From Pseudomonas brassicacearum (GTDB lineage: Bacteria > Pseudomonadota > Gammaproteobacteria > Pseudomonadales > Pseudomonadaceae): DNA of 64,000 nt. The DNA is taken from contig NZ_MOBJ01000009.1 of assembly GCF_003732225.1 (NCBI RefSeq), positions 1 through 64,000 of the forward strand. The letters are read 5' to 3'. Of the stretch, positions 24,325 to 33,172 are shown one piece after another; within the stretch, counting starts at the first letter, position 1, and the number at the start of each line of letters is the position of its first letter. The translations under genes and the position numbers were made by a program. A model generated the notes under the pieces. That model ran no database searches, was not told where the DNA came from, and saw only the letters and a program-made list of their open reading frames with translations.

Positions 24325-25872
24325 TTAATTTGAAATAATGGTCCTGTTTCTCCCGTTGGACTTGGCGATGTATAGCGCTTTGTCGGCGGTATCCACCAGG
24401 TTTTCGGGAGTGCCAATTTCCTCTTCAGAGAGTGCGCTAATGCCAATGCTGATAGTGATCACTCCCAGCGGAGACTTGATGTGTTCTATTTTAATTTTTT
24501 CTAGATCGAATCGTATCTTTTCAGCCAGCAGGAAAGCGCCAACATAATCTGTATTTGAGAGCACAATGGCAAATTCTTCTCCACCGTATCGGGCGGCAAG
24601 ATCGCCGACCCGGTTGACATGGTTTTTAATTATTGCCGCCACCGTCTTCAGGCACTCGTCACCCTGTACGTGTCCGTAGTGGTCGTTGTAGTCTTTGAAG
24701 AAGTCAATGTCGATCATGATGAGCGCGGTGCCGTCTAACTTGCGTTTCTTTCGGCTAATTTCAGCTTCTATAAATAAGTCAAAATGACGGCGGTTGGCAA
24801 TTTTTGTAAGCCCGTCTTCGAGTGCCATTAATCCAAGTGCTTTGTTTACTTCGATATAGTTCTTTTGGGAGGCCTGTAACTCTCTTTGCGCTTGAATTTG
24901 CTGGCTCATCAGTTTGATCAGTCGATAACCTATAATGCTAAGGATTATCAGCAGTATGGAGGATATGATTAAGCTGGCAAGAGACTCGCTTCGCCAGTCC
25001 GCGAGGAGTTCATTTCTGTCAAAGGCCGCGATGACTACCAGCGGGTATCCATCAACGCGTCGAAAACCGATGACCCGCTCCACGCCGTCTATAAACGACC
25101 TTATGGTTGCAGTGCCAGAATTGACATCAGGCTTTAGCAGGGCGAACACTTCACCCGTTGATATGTTAATACCGATGTCTGAGTCGTGAAATGGTTTGCG
25201 TACCAGAATATTGCCGCGTGATGTCACTAAATTGATGATTCCGTTTGTTCCCATGTCTACGTCGTCGTAGAGGCTGAGAAAATAATTAAGATAAATGGTA
25301 GCAATCGTTACCCCGGCAAAACTCCCGTCAGGATGGTTGATCCTGCGAGATATGGTCATTATCCATTCATTGGTCGAGCGGCTGCGTATTGAAGGGCCAA
25401 GATAAGGGCCAGAGTCGGGGTGGTCGCGATGGTAAATGAAGTAGTCGCGGTCTGAGTTGTTTGCGCCGACGGGGAGTATGCCGTTTGAGTTAAGTAACCA
25501 GCGCCCTTGTTCATCATAGATAAAGAAGCCATGTATTTGAGGTAGACGCTTTTGTTGTACTTTAAGCAGTTCACCCAACCTTTTTAAATTTTCCGTATCT
25601 TCACCTTCAGCTTCCAGACGCTCCTTAACGCCTAAAAGCACTGTGTCGGCCTGAGTTAGAGTGGCCTCAATGTTGGATGATAGCGTCTTGGAAAGATTTG
25701 ACATCTCGGTTTCTTTGTCGTGCAGGTGGTACTCCAGGGAGCTGAATACGCCCCAGATGCTTATCGCTATCAATGAGATGCATACGACTGCAACGAAAAG
25801 GACTACATGACCGACCTTCAGTTTGGCATCCGTCCACTCAGTGGCAAAAATTGAGGCCTTTTTTATTAGCAT
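24325..25872 (-). CDS. Diguanylate cyclase with periplasmic dCache-type sensor
   Basis: 515 aa. A first membrane span is at about 21-43, followed by a periplasmic dCACHE-like region (about 50-290; NSDRDYFIYHRDHPDSG, NEWIMTISRRI) and a second span at about 300-322. The cytoplasmic GGDEF domain has the active-site motif GGEEF at 430-434, and DIDFFKDYNDHYGH is intact, so it should make c-di-GMP. No clear RxxD inhibitory site precedes the motif. The gene is AT-richer than the chromosome around it, like the zeta-toxin-like gene, which suggests acquisition. The ligand is unknown; amino-acid-type ligands are common for dCache. Confidence 0.92.
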   Translation of the reverse strand: MLIKKASIFATEWTDAKLKVGHVVLFVAVVCISLIAISIWGVFSSLEYHLHDKETEMSNLSKTLSSNIEATLTQADTVLLGVKERLEAEGEDTENLKRLGELLKVQQKRLPQIHGFFIYDEQGRWLLNSNGILPVGANNSDRDYFIYHRDHPDSGPYLGPSIRSRSTNEWIMTISRRINHPDGSFAGVTIATIYLNYFLSLYDDVDMGTNGIINLVTSRGNILVRKPFHDSDIGINISTGEVFALLKPDVNSGTATIRSFIDGVERVIGFRRVDGYPLVVIAAFDRNELLADWRSESLASLIISSILLIILSIIGYRLIKLMSQQIQAQRELQASQKNYIEVNKALGLMALEDGLTKIANRRHFDLFIEAEISRKKRKLDGTALIMIDIDFFKDYNDHYGHVQGDECLKTVAAIIKNHVNRVGDLAARYGGEEFAIVLSNTDYVGAFLLAEKIRFDLEKIKIEHIKSPLGVITISIGISALSEEEIGTPENLVDTADKALYIAKSNGRNRTIISN

Positions 25873-26047
25873 TGATGTCTGCCGTCATCCTTGGGTAGTA
25901 GCGTTTAGCGTATTCTAGTTTTTTTACATCGTTGAGATTTTTTCGGCTGAGGTTCCGGCCATTCTGGCCATATGCTCGTTTTGATTTTTGAATGACGACA
26001 GTGCAGGTAACCGTCTACAGGTGCGCGTCGCCCTTGCTCACTACAAT

Positions 26048-26078
26048 GAAAAGCCCCTTGCCGTTTCCCGGCAAGGGG
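26048..26078 (-). terminator. Terminator of hsp20
   Basis: On the minus strand CCCCTTGCCGGGAAACGGCA followed by AGGGGCTTTT makes a long stem directly downstream of the hsp20 stop codon. Confidence 0.8.
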
Positions 26079-26094
26079 CGGGGCTGTCACCGGC

Positions 26095-26637
26095 TCATTC
26101 GGTTTTGATCGGCACGATCTTTTCCGGTTTTATGGCTTCGGGCTTTTTCGGCAGCGATAGGCTCAGCACACCGTTGCTGAATTTTGCTTCAATCTTGTCG
26201 GCATCAACCCCTTTTGGCAGGTTGAACACCCGCTCGAAGGAACCGTAGTGACGCTCGGAAAGGTGATAGCCCTTTCTGCTCTCTTCCTTGTCCTCTCTCT
26301 TTTCGCCTTTGATGATCAGGCTTCCGTTGGACAGTTTGATCTCGATGTTCTTCTGATCCATGCCGGGTAATTCGGCAGTGATTTCGAAGCTTTTTTCCTT
26401 CTCGGCAATATCCACGGCAGGTAAGCCGCGACCGATAAATTCCCGCCGCCAGAACGGCTCGACATCAAACAGTCCGCGGCTGAACGGCGACAATCCTGAG
26501 CCTCGATTGAAGTCTTCGAACAGGTGATCGACCTGTTGCCGCAGTTTTTCCAGGGGGCGCCAAAGGTCAGTCGTTACCGGGTGCTGACTGGCTTTGTCTT
26601 CGGTATGGATCGGCATTTTCTTCACGGAGTTGGCCAT
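26095..26637 (-). CDS. Hsp20/alpha-crystallin small heat-shock protein
   Basis: 180 aa from the ATG at 26637 (MANSVKKMPIHTEDKASQH), preceded by GGAGAGGTGAAA; an upstream in-frame start at 26682 is not needed. The alpha-crystallin domain covers about 70-165 (FEITAELPGMDQKNIEIKL, NGSLIIKGEKRE, FERVFNLPKGVD) with the C-terminal strand NGVLSLSLPK. The tail PEKIVPIK supplies an IxI-like anchor for oligomer assembly. It is an ATP-independent holdase for unfolding proteins. The leader may fold over the ribosome binding site (listed separately). Confidence 0.94.
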   Translation of the reverse strand: MANSVKKMPIHTEDKASQHPVTTDLWRPLEKLRQQVDHLFEDFNRGSGLSPFSRGLFDVEPFWRREFIGRGLPAVDIAEKEKSFEITAELPGMDQKNIEIKLSNGSLIIKGEKREDKEESRKGYHLSERHYGSFERVFNLPKGVDADKIEAKFSNGVLSLSLPKKPEAIKPEKIVPIKTE

Positions 26638-26640
26638 TTT

Positions 26641-26670
26641 CACCTCTCCTCTTGGTAATGACCGGAGGTG
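26641..26670 (-). promoter_or_regulatory. Hairpin masking the hsp20 ribosome binding site (possible RNA thermometer)
   Basis: In the mRNA sense CACCTC (complement of 26665-26670) can pair with GAGGTG (complement of 26641-26646), which is the ribosome binding site of hsp20 and ends 4 bases before the ATG. The 18-base loop leaves room for further weak pairing. Small heat-shock genes in Gram-negative bacteria are often controlled by ROSE-type thermometers. The pairing is seen; thermal control is inferred. Confidence 0.45.
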
Positions 26671-26918
26671 GGCTGCGAGCATCCCGGACGCTTGCCCACT
26701 CCAAAAAAATATACCGTCTTACCAAGCCCTACAAGGCCGGTTTCCCCAACCACACACTCCGAAACGGTCTAACAGACGGCTACTCAAGGCGTAGACTGGA
26801 ACTGCCGTCACCCCCGCCAAGTGGTTTGAGGGGCGGTGTTCAGGCGTTAATGCTTCTGGACCCACAACACCATCAAGCAAGAGCACCTTGGCTGGCTCCT
26901 GCCCTGAACGGGGTCATC

Positions 26919-27173
26919 ATGTTATCTACGCTCGAGTTGCGTCACCTCATCGAATCAGCATTCCTGCCTCTTTCCTGCCAATGTCGAGTTGACCCCGGCG
27001 GATCGCTGCAAGCTCAGATTTTCGAGCCAGTCACAGGCCGAGTGGAGTTGCTGGTGACAGGGATTCCTGCTTCCAGCCTGAGTGGCAATCTGGCGATAAC
27101 CAAGCTCATCGGCGAGATTCGACACGATCTCAAGGCCACTCATGAACGGCGGGGATTGCACAGAATCAGGTAG
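26919..27173 (+). CDS. DUF1652 family protein
   Basis: 84 aa from the ATG at 26919 (MLSTLELRHLIESAFLPLSC). The segment CRVDPGGSLQAQIFEPVTG followed by GRVELLVTGI matches DUF1652, a small family that is abundant and multi-copy in Pseudomonas. The frame continues open upstream to 26652, but that part overlaps the hsp20 leader and shows no start signals. Function unknown. Confidence 0.8.
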   Translation: MLSTLELRHLIESAFLPLSCQCRVDPGGSLQAQIFEPVTGRVELLVTGIPASSLSGNLAITKLIGEIRHDLKATHERRGLHRIR

Positions 27174-27226
27174 GACCAGAATCTAAAAGGCCGGCGCCGC
27201 TCAAGCGTCCGGCCGAAGGTTGTGCG

Positions 27227-27562
27227 TCATTTTTGCTTGTGTAGGTATTGCTGTATTGCGTCCACTTCAAGCTTGCCGGGTTTTGCGCCGTTATCAGCTT
27301 TGAAGCTGGCCCCGCTCCAGTGTGGCATGGGGGCTTTCAGGGGCTTTCCATGGTCGTCGACACCGTTCAATACGGCCCGCTCAAATACCTTTGCTTTCCA
27401 CTCGCTGGCATCTCCCGCCAATTTAGGTGCCGAGCCCCCCATGCCTCGAGGTCCATGGCAGGCACTGCAGTTCTCCTGGAAAAGCGCTTCCCCATCGGGC
27501 GGTAACGCCATGGCCGATGAGCAAAACAGCAGAGTTATCAGGGTAAATAAAGCGCACTTCAT
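27227..27562 (-). CDS. Small periplasmic cytochrome c
   Basis: 111 aa. The signal peptide MKCALFTLITLLFCSSAMA is followed by a single class I cytochrome c domain with haem motif CSACH and candidate distal Met residues in LKAPMPHWSG. It is predicted to be a soluble monohaem electron carrier. GGAGTC precedes the start. It lies on the same strand as the OsmE-like gene but has no enzyme partner nearby. Confidence 0.88.
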   Translation of the reverse strand: MKCALFTLITLLFCSSAMALPPDGEALFQENCSACHGPRGMGGSAPKLAGDASEWKAKVFERAVLNGVDDHGKPLKAPMPHWSGASFKADNGAKPGKLEVDAIQQYLHKQK

Positions 27563-27619
27563 TTCAGACTCCTTGGCCGGCCAGCCGTTACGCGGGTATA
27601 GGCCGGCATGACCGCTGCA

Positions 27620-27985
27620 CTAATAACCACCACCACCGCCCATGCCTCCCATACTGCCGGACGGCTCTCTGGCCTTTTGCTGCGCGCGACTCCATTCCGC
27701 GCACGTCATAAAGCTCTTATGGTCTACCTTGCCGGTCCTGTCGAAGCTGACATTAAACGTATGCCTCTGGCCAGCCTGCGTGAGCATATAGTCAAAGCAG
27801 GTGCCGGGTTCGACGGTGCGATCACTGATCGATAAAGGCTTACCGCCGATTTGCTGGACCTGATCCTTGCTCATGCCCATCTCGACCTTTGCGACCAGCG
27901 GTTGCTCTCGATAGACCTGTGAATCAGAGCTGCATCCAGCCACCGCAGACAACACGGCGACCAGTGCAAATAAAGGGGTGTTCAT
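27620..27985 (-). CDS. OsmE-like (SmpA/OmlA fold) lipoprotein
   Basis: 121 aa from the ATG at 27985; the frame is open to 28069 but the lipoprotein signal MNTPLFALVAVLSAVAGC begins here, with Cys18 in the lipobox. The mature part VEMGMSKDQVQQIGGKP and TCFDYMLTQAG resembles the BamE/SmpA-like fold of OsmE. The last residues form a glycine-rich tail (GSMGGMGGGGGY). OsmE is an osmotically induced lipoprotein of unknown function. Confidence 0.8.
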   Translation of the reverse strand: MNTPLFALVAVLSAVAGCSSDSQVYREQPLVAKVEMGMSKDQVQQIGGKPLSISDRTVEPGTCFDYMLTQAGQRHTFNVSFDRTGKVDHKSFMTCAEWSRAQQKAREPSGSMGGMGGGGGY

Positions 27986-28230
27986 GACTGGGCTCCCGGT
28001 AGTGAGTGTCGTGAAGAAACTCTTGGGTGCATCAGTAAAATTAAAGTCGAGTTCGGCGGTGCGCGCCAAATATCCTCAGGGTCGACTTTCAGAGGCGCGC
28101 GCAAACGTTCCCTTTCGATAGATTCGTGCTCAATTCTGCAACAGTGTGTTGCACTGCTGACCCCCTAATTACACTGGATGTCTACTCGGGCCCGCGTTAC
28201 ATTTGCCACATTTTATTGCAGGGAACAATT

Positions 28231-28566
28231 ATGCGAATTTTGATAGGCGCGCTTGCTGTTGCGGCGTTGGCGGGGTGCTCTTTACCGGCGTCCCTGGTGC
28301 CAGGTGAACCGAATGTCAGCGAGATCACTGCCAAGGCGCCCAAAGACTATGCCCAGTGCGTTTTGCCGGCCTGGCAGCGCGAGATCCCTAAAACCACTCA
28401 GGCTGCGATAGCTAACGGCTACAGGATCACTGCGCCAAGCGTTGTGACTGCCGATGAGACGCTGGATATCGTGAAGTACAAGAATGGGAGTCGCATATCG
28501 CTGTATCAAGGCCCGCCGTGGGCCAAGTCCCGCGCGCTGATGAAGTCGGTGCACGACTGTTTGTAA
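28231..28566 (+). CDS. Small lipoprotein
   Basis: 111 aa from the ATG at 28231, 5 bases after a GGGAAC ribosome binding region. MRILIGALAVAALAGC is a lipoprotein signal with Cys16. The mature part has two further cysteines (YAQCVLPAW and the penultimate HDCL), which probably form a disulfide. No family with known function is recognised. It is close to, and on the same strand as, the small membrane protein gene downstream. Confidence 0.75.
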   Translation: MRILIGALAVAALAGCSLPASLVPGEPNVSEITAKAPKDYAQCVLPAWQREIPKTTQAAIANGYRITAPSVVTADETLDIVKYKNGSRISLYQGPPWAKSRALMKSVHDCL

Positions 28567-28602
28567 TTCATACCTTATGAATCGACGTTGGAGTGATGCC
28601 GG

Positions 28603-28899
28603 ATGCGCGCACCAGTAGGTTCAATCGTGGGGCTTTGCTCCGCCTCTGCGACGATGTTTGCCATGGGCATGGCGTTTCTCGGCTACTGGGGCGTGCATGA
28701 ACCTCACCCGTGGCGCTGGCACGAAATCCTCGTGGTGGTGTTGGCTCTGGGTGGATTCGCGATGCTCGGAGCGGTGACCTGGATCGCCACAACACCTGTC
28801 GAGGATGAAACGCTGGAGAGGGTTTTGCCAGCCAGACGAGCATTTGCGTCGGGTGTTGTGCTGCTTTGGCTGTCCGTCCTGGTCACGGTTATGTATTGA
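28603..28899 (+). CDS. Small integral membrane protein
   Basis: 98 aa with three predicted membrane spans (VGLCSASATMFAMGMAFLGY; ILVVVLALGGFAMLGAVTW; GVVLLWLSVLVTVMY) and a short charged loop VEDETLERVLPARR. The ATG follows GGAGTGATGCCGG. I recognise no family. It is convergent with the DUF4337 gene. Confidence 0.6.
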   Translation: MRAPVGSIVGLCSASATMFAMGMAFLGYWGVHEPHPWRWHEILVVVLALGGFAMLGAVTWIATTPVEDETLERVLPARRAFASGVVLLWLSVLVTVMY

Positions 28900-28969
28900 T
28901 TGCTTGTGCCTGTTCAACAAGAGGCAAGGTGGAGGAGCGATGACTTGATGTCGCCCCCCCGCCAAAAGC

Positions 28970-29548
28970 TTATATATGTAACCACGCCAGCGAACCCAGC
29001 ACTACGCTAACGCCCGCGGCACTGTACGCGACCCTTTTCAGCCACTCCTTGCGCGTCAACAAGGTGATTGCCGCCAGCGAAATGGCAATCTGAATCGCTG
29101 TCATTGCCTGGGCCCAGCGATGATGCTGGTGCAATACCAATTCTGATTTTTCATCCCACTCGCGAGCTTCCGCTTCGAGTATCTCTGCCTGCTTGCGCAC
29201 CGCTTCTTTTTCAGTTTTGTAGCGTTGCGCTTCGGCGGTGTAGTGCGCGGCATCGAGGCCAGGGATGTGAATCGCCAGTTCAGACAGGTTTTGTCGGCTG
29301 GATTTAGCCTGGTAGTAATTCCATTGGTTGGAGGCTTCGGTTTTCTTGATGGCGGCGTTGTTTTTGTCCATTGCCGCTTCGCTTTCCGTAGAGCCCGCCT
29401 GGTAGCTGAGCATGGCGCCGATGGTCGCCATGATCGCCGTCATCACCGCGATCTTGCTGGCGAAACTGTCCCCACGGGCCTGGGCGTGTTCGGTAGCGTG
29501 TTCCAGATGCTTTTCGTGCGGGCTAGGGACTTCGAAGTCTTCAGTCAT
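28970..29548 (-). CDS. DUF4337 membrane protein
   Basis: 192 aa. A charged N-terminus (PSPHEKHLEHATEHAQARGD) leads to a first span (KIAVMTAIMATIGAMLSYQA), a long polar helix with AAIKKTEASNQWNYYQAKSS, and two spans near the C-terminus. This is the DUF4337 arrangement. Function unknown; the central helix is predicted to face the periplasm or cytoplasm as a coiled coil. It is a single-gene unit. Confidence 0.83.
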   Translation of the reverse strand: MTEDFEVPSPHEKHLEHATEHAQARGDSFASKIAVMTAIMATIGAMLSYQAGSTESEAAMDKNNAAIKKTEASNQWNYYQAKSSRQNLSELAIHIPGLDAAHYTAEAQRYKTEKEAVRKQAEILEAEAREWDEKSELVLHQHHRWAQAMTAIQIAISLAAITLLTRKEWLKRVAYSAAGVSVVLGSLAWLHI

Positions 29549-29824
29549 GGACTTTGGTCTGTGCGGAGTGAATAAGTGTCAAATTGTAACGGTAGTATTT
29601 GTCAAAGGCGCTACCTCAATGAGGCACTTTTGGATTTTTATTCCTGAATACCATGAAGTTTTCACCTTTATCCGACGGTAACCCTACAACCCGAAATCCA
29701 AGCTCTGCGGCGCCATGGCTGACAGTGAGGAGGACCAGGCAAAGGGCAGGACTCAAAGGGTAACGTTGGCGCAAATCGCATTAACGATTCACGCGTGTGC
29801 AATCCACTCATTCAGGAGTTACCT

Positions 29825-30157
29825 ATGTCCATCGGAGCAATCTCGGCTTCCAACCCAGTGACTATTAACGGGCTCAGTTCTGCCCAAAGTCAGCCCAAGG
29901 CGCAAGCGGATCAGGCAACTGCATCCACAAGCTCCACCACCGTTGCCAGCAACGTTGCGGCGGCATTGAAAGAAGCAACCGAAACCGCTGCACAAACCGC
30001 TCAAGAAGCTGGGCATGGTGATCATCAAGCTCAGCTATTGATGCAAAAACAGCATCACCACCACGTAGGCGCTGCAACGCCGTCCAAGGCGCCAGCTACT
30101 GGCGTTGTGAATGGCAATGGGCAGATAACCGGCGAGCTTATCAACACTAAAGCTTAA
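29825..30157 (+). CDS. Low-complexity Ala/Gln/His-rich small protein
   Basis: 110 aa from the ATG at 29825 with AGGAG 8-12 bases upstream. It starts MSIGAISASNPVTINGLSSA and has a serine/threonine/alanine/glutamine-rich body. A His cluster follows (MQKQHHHHVGA), then a tail GNGQITGELINTKA. No signal peptide or membrane segment is seen. The N-terminus resembles the start of rod, hook or flagellar-like secreted proteins only loosely. A metal-binding role for the His cluster is possible but unproven. Confidence 0.6.
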   Translation: MSIGAISASNPVTINGLSSAQSQPKAQADQATASTSSTTVASNVAAALKEATETAAQTAQEAGHGDHQAQLLMQKQHHHHVGAATPSKAPATGVVNGNGQITGELINTKA

Positions 30158-30304
30158 GCCGTTTGATGAAGTGCTGAAGGCTGGTGAATCCTGCGCGAGC
30201 AGGCTTTGCCAGTTGCGATTTGAAGCGCGCCAGTAATGCCCGCATTCACAGACAACTCTCCCATTTCAAAAGCAGCGCCTGATAAGCCACCTCCCTTTGG
30301 CAAC

Positions 30305-31210
30305 TCAATCACCCAGAGCATCCTGATCGGTATAGTGCTGCAACCCTTCAACCAACGCGTCGAAGGTCGTTCGGCATCGCGGGCTGTTGCGCAAGTCCTC
30401 GTGCATGGTGACCCAGGTTTCCATTCCCAGCGAAAACGAACTCGTCAGCACACGTTGCAGTGCAACGTCACGCTTGGCCAGCGGAACCTGGCAGACACCG
30501 ATGCCCGCTCCTGCTCGTATCAGCGCTAACTGTGCGAGATCGCTGTCGCTGCTCAGTGAGAAGAGCTTACGGTCAATGTCGTTGATGGATTTTCCGATAC
30601 TGCGGATAAAGGCGTTCGGTTGGTCGTAACCGATGATCGAATGGCCGGCCAGTTCGTTGAGGTCGCGCGGTATTCCATGTTGGCTCAAGTACTCGGTGCG
30701 CGCATGCAGCCCAAGTTCGATTTGACCGATCCGGCGTGCCACAAGCTGCTCTTGACGGGGGCGCATCATGCGCACGGCGATGTCGGCTTCGAGCTGCAAG
30801 AGATCCACCACTCGGTTAGTCAGTACGAGTTCTACTTTCAACGCCGGGTGCTGTTGGCGAAGCCGCGCGATGATGGGTGGCAACACCTCGACGCCAATAA
30901 CGTCGCTGGCTGAAATACGGACAATCCCCTGTACTGCCGTGCCCCGGCTTGAAGCTGCTCGCTCGATGGCGGCCGCTGTACTTTCCATGGTGTGTGCGTG
31001 GGCGCGCAGGGTCAGTGCCACTTCGGTGGGCATCAGTCCTGTTTGTGAGCGTGTAAACAAGGCAACACCCAGCGCCTTTTCGAGCGCGGCGATGTGCCGA
31101 CCGACCGTTGGCTGTGTAATGCCGAGCAAGCGCGCCGCGCCCGACAGCGATCCTTCGTTGAGTACACCCAGGAAAGATCGATAGAGCTCCCAACCAATAT
31201 TCGATGCCAT
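30305..31210 (-). CDS. LysR-family transcriptional regulator
   Basis: 301 aa. The N-terminal helix-turn-helix (SLSGAARLLGITQPTVGRHI at about 18-37) is followed by the effector domain (RISASDVIGVEVLPPIIARL). It is divergent from an NAD-dependent epimerase-like gene 94 bases away. By the usual LysR logic it probably controls that gene and itself; the intergenic DNA contains repeated CTATAG/TATAGCG elements. Confidence 0.92.
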   Translation of the reverse strand: MASNIGWELYRSFLGVLNEGSLSGAARLLGITQPTVGRHIAALEKALGVALFTRSQTGLMPTEVALTLRAHAHTMESTAAAIERAASSRGTAVQGIVRISASDVIGVEVLPPIIARLRQQHPALKVELVLTNRVVDLLQLEADIAVRMMRPRQEQLVARRIGQIELGLHARTEYLSQHGIPRDLNELAGHSIIGYDQPNAFIRSIGKSINDIDRKLFSLSSDSDLAQLALIRAGAGIGVCQVPLAKRDVALQRVLTSSFSLGMETWVTMHEDLRNSPRCRTTFDALVEGLQHYTDQDALGD

Positions 31211-31304
31211 GCATAAATGTATAGCGTCACGCCGATCTTCGGCAATTTATCTATAGCGCCCATTCGCCCACGATCAAGCCCTCTATAACCTTGAGGTGTC
31301 GGGT

Positions 31305-32294
31305 ATGAACAGCAACAAGGCGCTGGTACTGGGAGCGACAGGAGGGATTGGCAGGGAAGTGGCGAGTCAATTGAGAGGCGCCGGCTGGGAGGTTTGTGCG
31401 CTAACGCGTCATCTTGAAAACGGCATTGATCAACCATCGGGTATCACCTGGCTGCGTGGTGATGCGTTGAATCGGCAGGATGTTATCGAGGCTGCGAAGG
31501 GTTGCTCGGTGATCGTTCATGCGGTCAATCCGCCAGGCTATCGTCGATGGTCGGAGCTGGTGTTGCCGATGCTCGATAACTCCATCGCAGCGGCCCTGGT
31601 CGAAGGGGCAACCATCGTGCTGCCCGGCACGGTTTATAACTTTGGTCCTGATGCCTTTCCGGTCCTGCGAGAGAATTCACCACAGCATCCGCAAACCCGA
31701 AAAGGCGCTATTCGGGTGGAGATGGAACAGCGTCTGCGCAACGCTGCCGGCAATGGCGCTCGTGCGCTGATCGTTCGCGCCGGAGATTTTTTTGGGCCCA
31801 GAGCCGGCAACAACTGGTTTTCCCAAGGGCTGATCAAGCCGGGAAAGCCCGTCAAAGTGCTGAGTTATCCAGGTGAGCGGGGCGTGGCTCACCAATGGGC
31901 CTACCTGCCGGATGTTGCGCGGACCATGGTCGAGTTGCTGGAGCGTCGCACCACACTCGACGCCTTTGAAAGTTTTCATATGGCCGGTCATCTGGACACT
32001 GACGGTACTCGGATGAACCGTGCTATCCAGCGTGTTGTCTATCAACACACGGGCAAGGAACCGCGTGTAACCGCGTTCCCATGGTGGTTGTTGAAAGTGG
32101 CTTCGCCCTTTGTCGTCACGTTCCGCGAAGTGCTGGAGATGCGTTATTTGTGGCGCACACCGGTGCAGATGGACAATGCGCGATTGATTGAAGTGCTGGG
32201 ACACGAGCCGCATACACCTTTGGATGAGGCGGTTGAAGCGGCGCTGGTGGGAATGGGGTGTATCAGTCGGGACGGGTTAGCGACGTGTTCCTGA
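31305..32294 (+). CDS. NAD(P)-dependent epimerase/dehydratase family protein
   Basis: 329 aa from the ATG at 31305. The Rossmann motif VLGATGGIGREVASQL is at the N-terminus, which places it in the extended/atypical SDR group. A canonical YxxxK catalytic pair is not obvious, so it may be a reductase-like or regulatory SDR (NmrA/epimerase-like). It is divergent from the LysR regulator, its probable controller. Substrate unknown. Confidence 0.85.
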   Translation: MNSNKALVLGATGGIGREVASQLRGAGWEVCALTRHLENGIDQPSGITWLRGDALNRQDVIEAAKGCSVIVHAVNPPGYRRWSELVLPMLDNSIAAALVEGATIVLPGTVYNFGPDAFPVLRENSPQHPQTRKGAIRVEMEQRLRNAAGNGARALIVRAGDFFGPRAGNNWFSQGLIKPGKPVKVLSYPGERGVAHQWAYLPDVARTMVELLERRTTLDAFESFHMAGHLDTDGTRMNRAIQRVVYQHTGKEPRVTAFPWWLLKVASPFVVTFREVLEMRYLWRTPVQMDNARLIEVLGHEPHTPLDEAVEAALVGMGCISRDGLATCS

Positions 32295-32339
32295 AATAGC
32301 GGCTACGACTTCCAAAAATAAAGCTGCCCTCATTGACTA

Positions 32340-32534
32340 TCACTGGCTGACTTGAGTTTCACAGACAAAGTAATTGGTCTTACGATTTTTGGCCGTGAGA
32401 TCTACCGTTAGCTTCTTGGCGGCAGCGATGCATTGCTTGTAAGCGTTCGCCTGTACCCAGTGTTCGACGGGTATCACCTGGCAGTCGGTGCGGGAGGCGT
32501 CAGTGCACAGGTACAGCAGTAAAAATACCGTCAT
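32340..32534 (-). CDS. Small exported cysteine-containing protein
   Basis: 64 aa. A short hydrophobic start (MTVFLLLYLCTDA) may be a signal or anchor. The body TDCQVIPVEHWVQANAYKQC continues to a C-terminal CETQVSQ and contains four cysteines in total. GGAGGTTG lies upstream of the ATG. No family recognised; the gene is supported by the ribosome binding site and isolated position. Confidence 0.5.
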   Translation of the reverse strand: MTVFLLLYLCTDASRTDCQVIPVEHWVQANAYKQCIAAAKKLTVDLTAKNRKTNYFVCETQVSQ

Positions 32535-32660
32535 ACAACCTCCTGCGTGCCCAACACCAAAACCACCAGCTGAACCCGGATGGCAACAATTCTTAGTATG
32601 TACGTCTCTCCAGCTTCAGCCAGCAGCAGGGCTGATACCCAGTCAATAAAGGAATGCCAC

Positions 32661-32981
32661 ATGATCATGACCACTACTCAATCCATCGAGGGCCGCCAAA
32701 TCGCAGCGTACCTGGACATCGTCAGCGCCGAATCCGTGCAGGGCATCAACGTAGTGCGGGATATGTTTGCCGGGATGCGGGATTTCTTCGGTGGGCGTTC
32801 CCAGACGCTGGAAAGGGCGTTGAAGGAGGCTCGCGCCCAGGCAACGGATGAGCTCAAGGAGCGTGCGCACAGCCTTCAGGCGGACGCGGTGGTCGGGGTG
32901 GACTTCGAAATCAGTATGCCCTCAGGCAGGGGCAGCATGCTGGTGGTGTTTGTGACCGGGACGGCGGTGAAGCTCAAGTAA
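32661..32981 (+). CDS. YbjQ-family (heavy-metal-binding-like) protein
   Basis: 106 aa from the ATG at 32661 (MIMTTTQSIEGRQIAAYLDI), with AAAGGAAT upstream. The YbjQ/UPF0145 core is clear: MRDFFGGRSQTLERALKEAR, then ADAVVGVDFEI and a final strand LVVFVTGTAVKL. Family members form pentameric rings; the proposed heavy-metal role is not firmly shown. Single-gene unit. Confidence 0.9.
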   Translation: MIMTTTQSIEGRQIAAYLDIVSAESVQGINVVRDMFAGMRDFFGGRSQTLERALKEARAQATDELKERAHSLQADAVVGVDFEISMPSGRGSMLVVFVTGTAVKLK

Positions 32982-33172
32982 GCTGATTGGCGTTTTATCT
33001 GTCGGAAAGAGGTTGGTGAGGTCATGGAGTTTTCCTGGCCGTTCGTCGGGTGTTTCGCATTTGAATCATTGGTCTGGGAATGACCGGCTAGTCTCAAAAC
33101 CCTTGAAGGTCGGTATTTTTTTTAGGCAATCAGTTGCTTGCCGGTATCGATCTGTCTGGAGGGACTGATTAG

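Noticed and set aside
22669..25900. Integrated mobile element at tRNA-Ser
   Set aside because: The block is AT-rich, but I found no integrase, no transposase and no repeat of the tRNA 3' end downstream, so I report only a possible remnant.
33024..33083. 19-codon frame starting MEFSWPFVGCF after a GAGG
   Set aside because: Too short and without a clear terminator or conserved pattern; left out.
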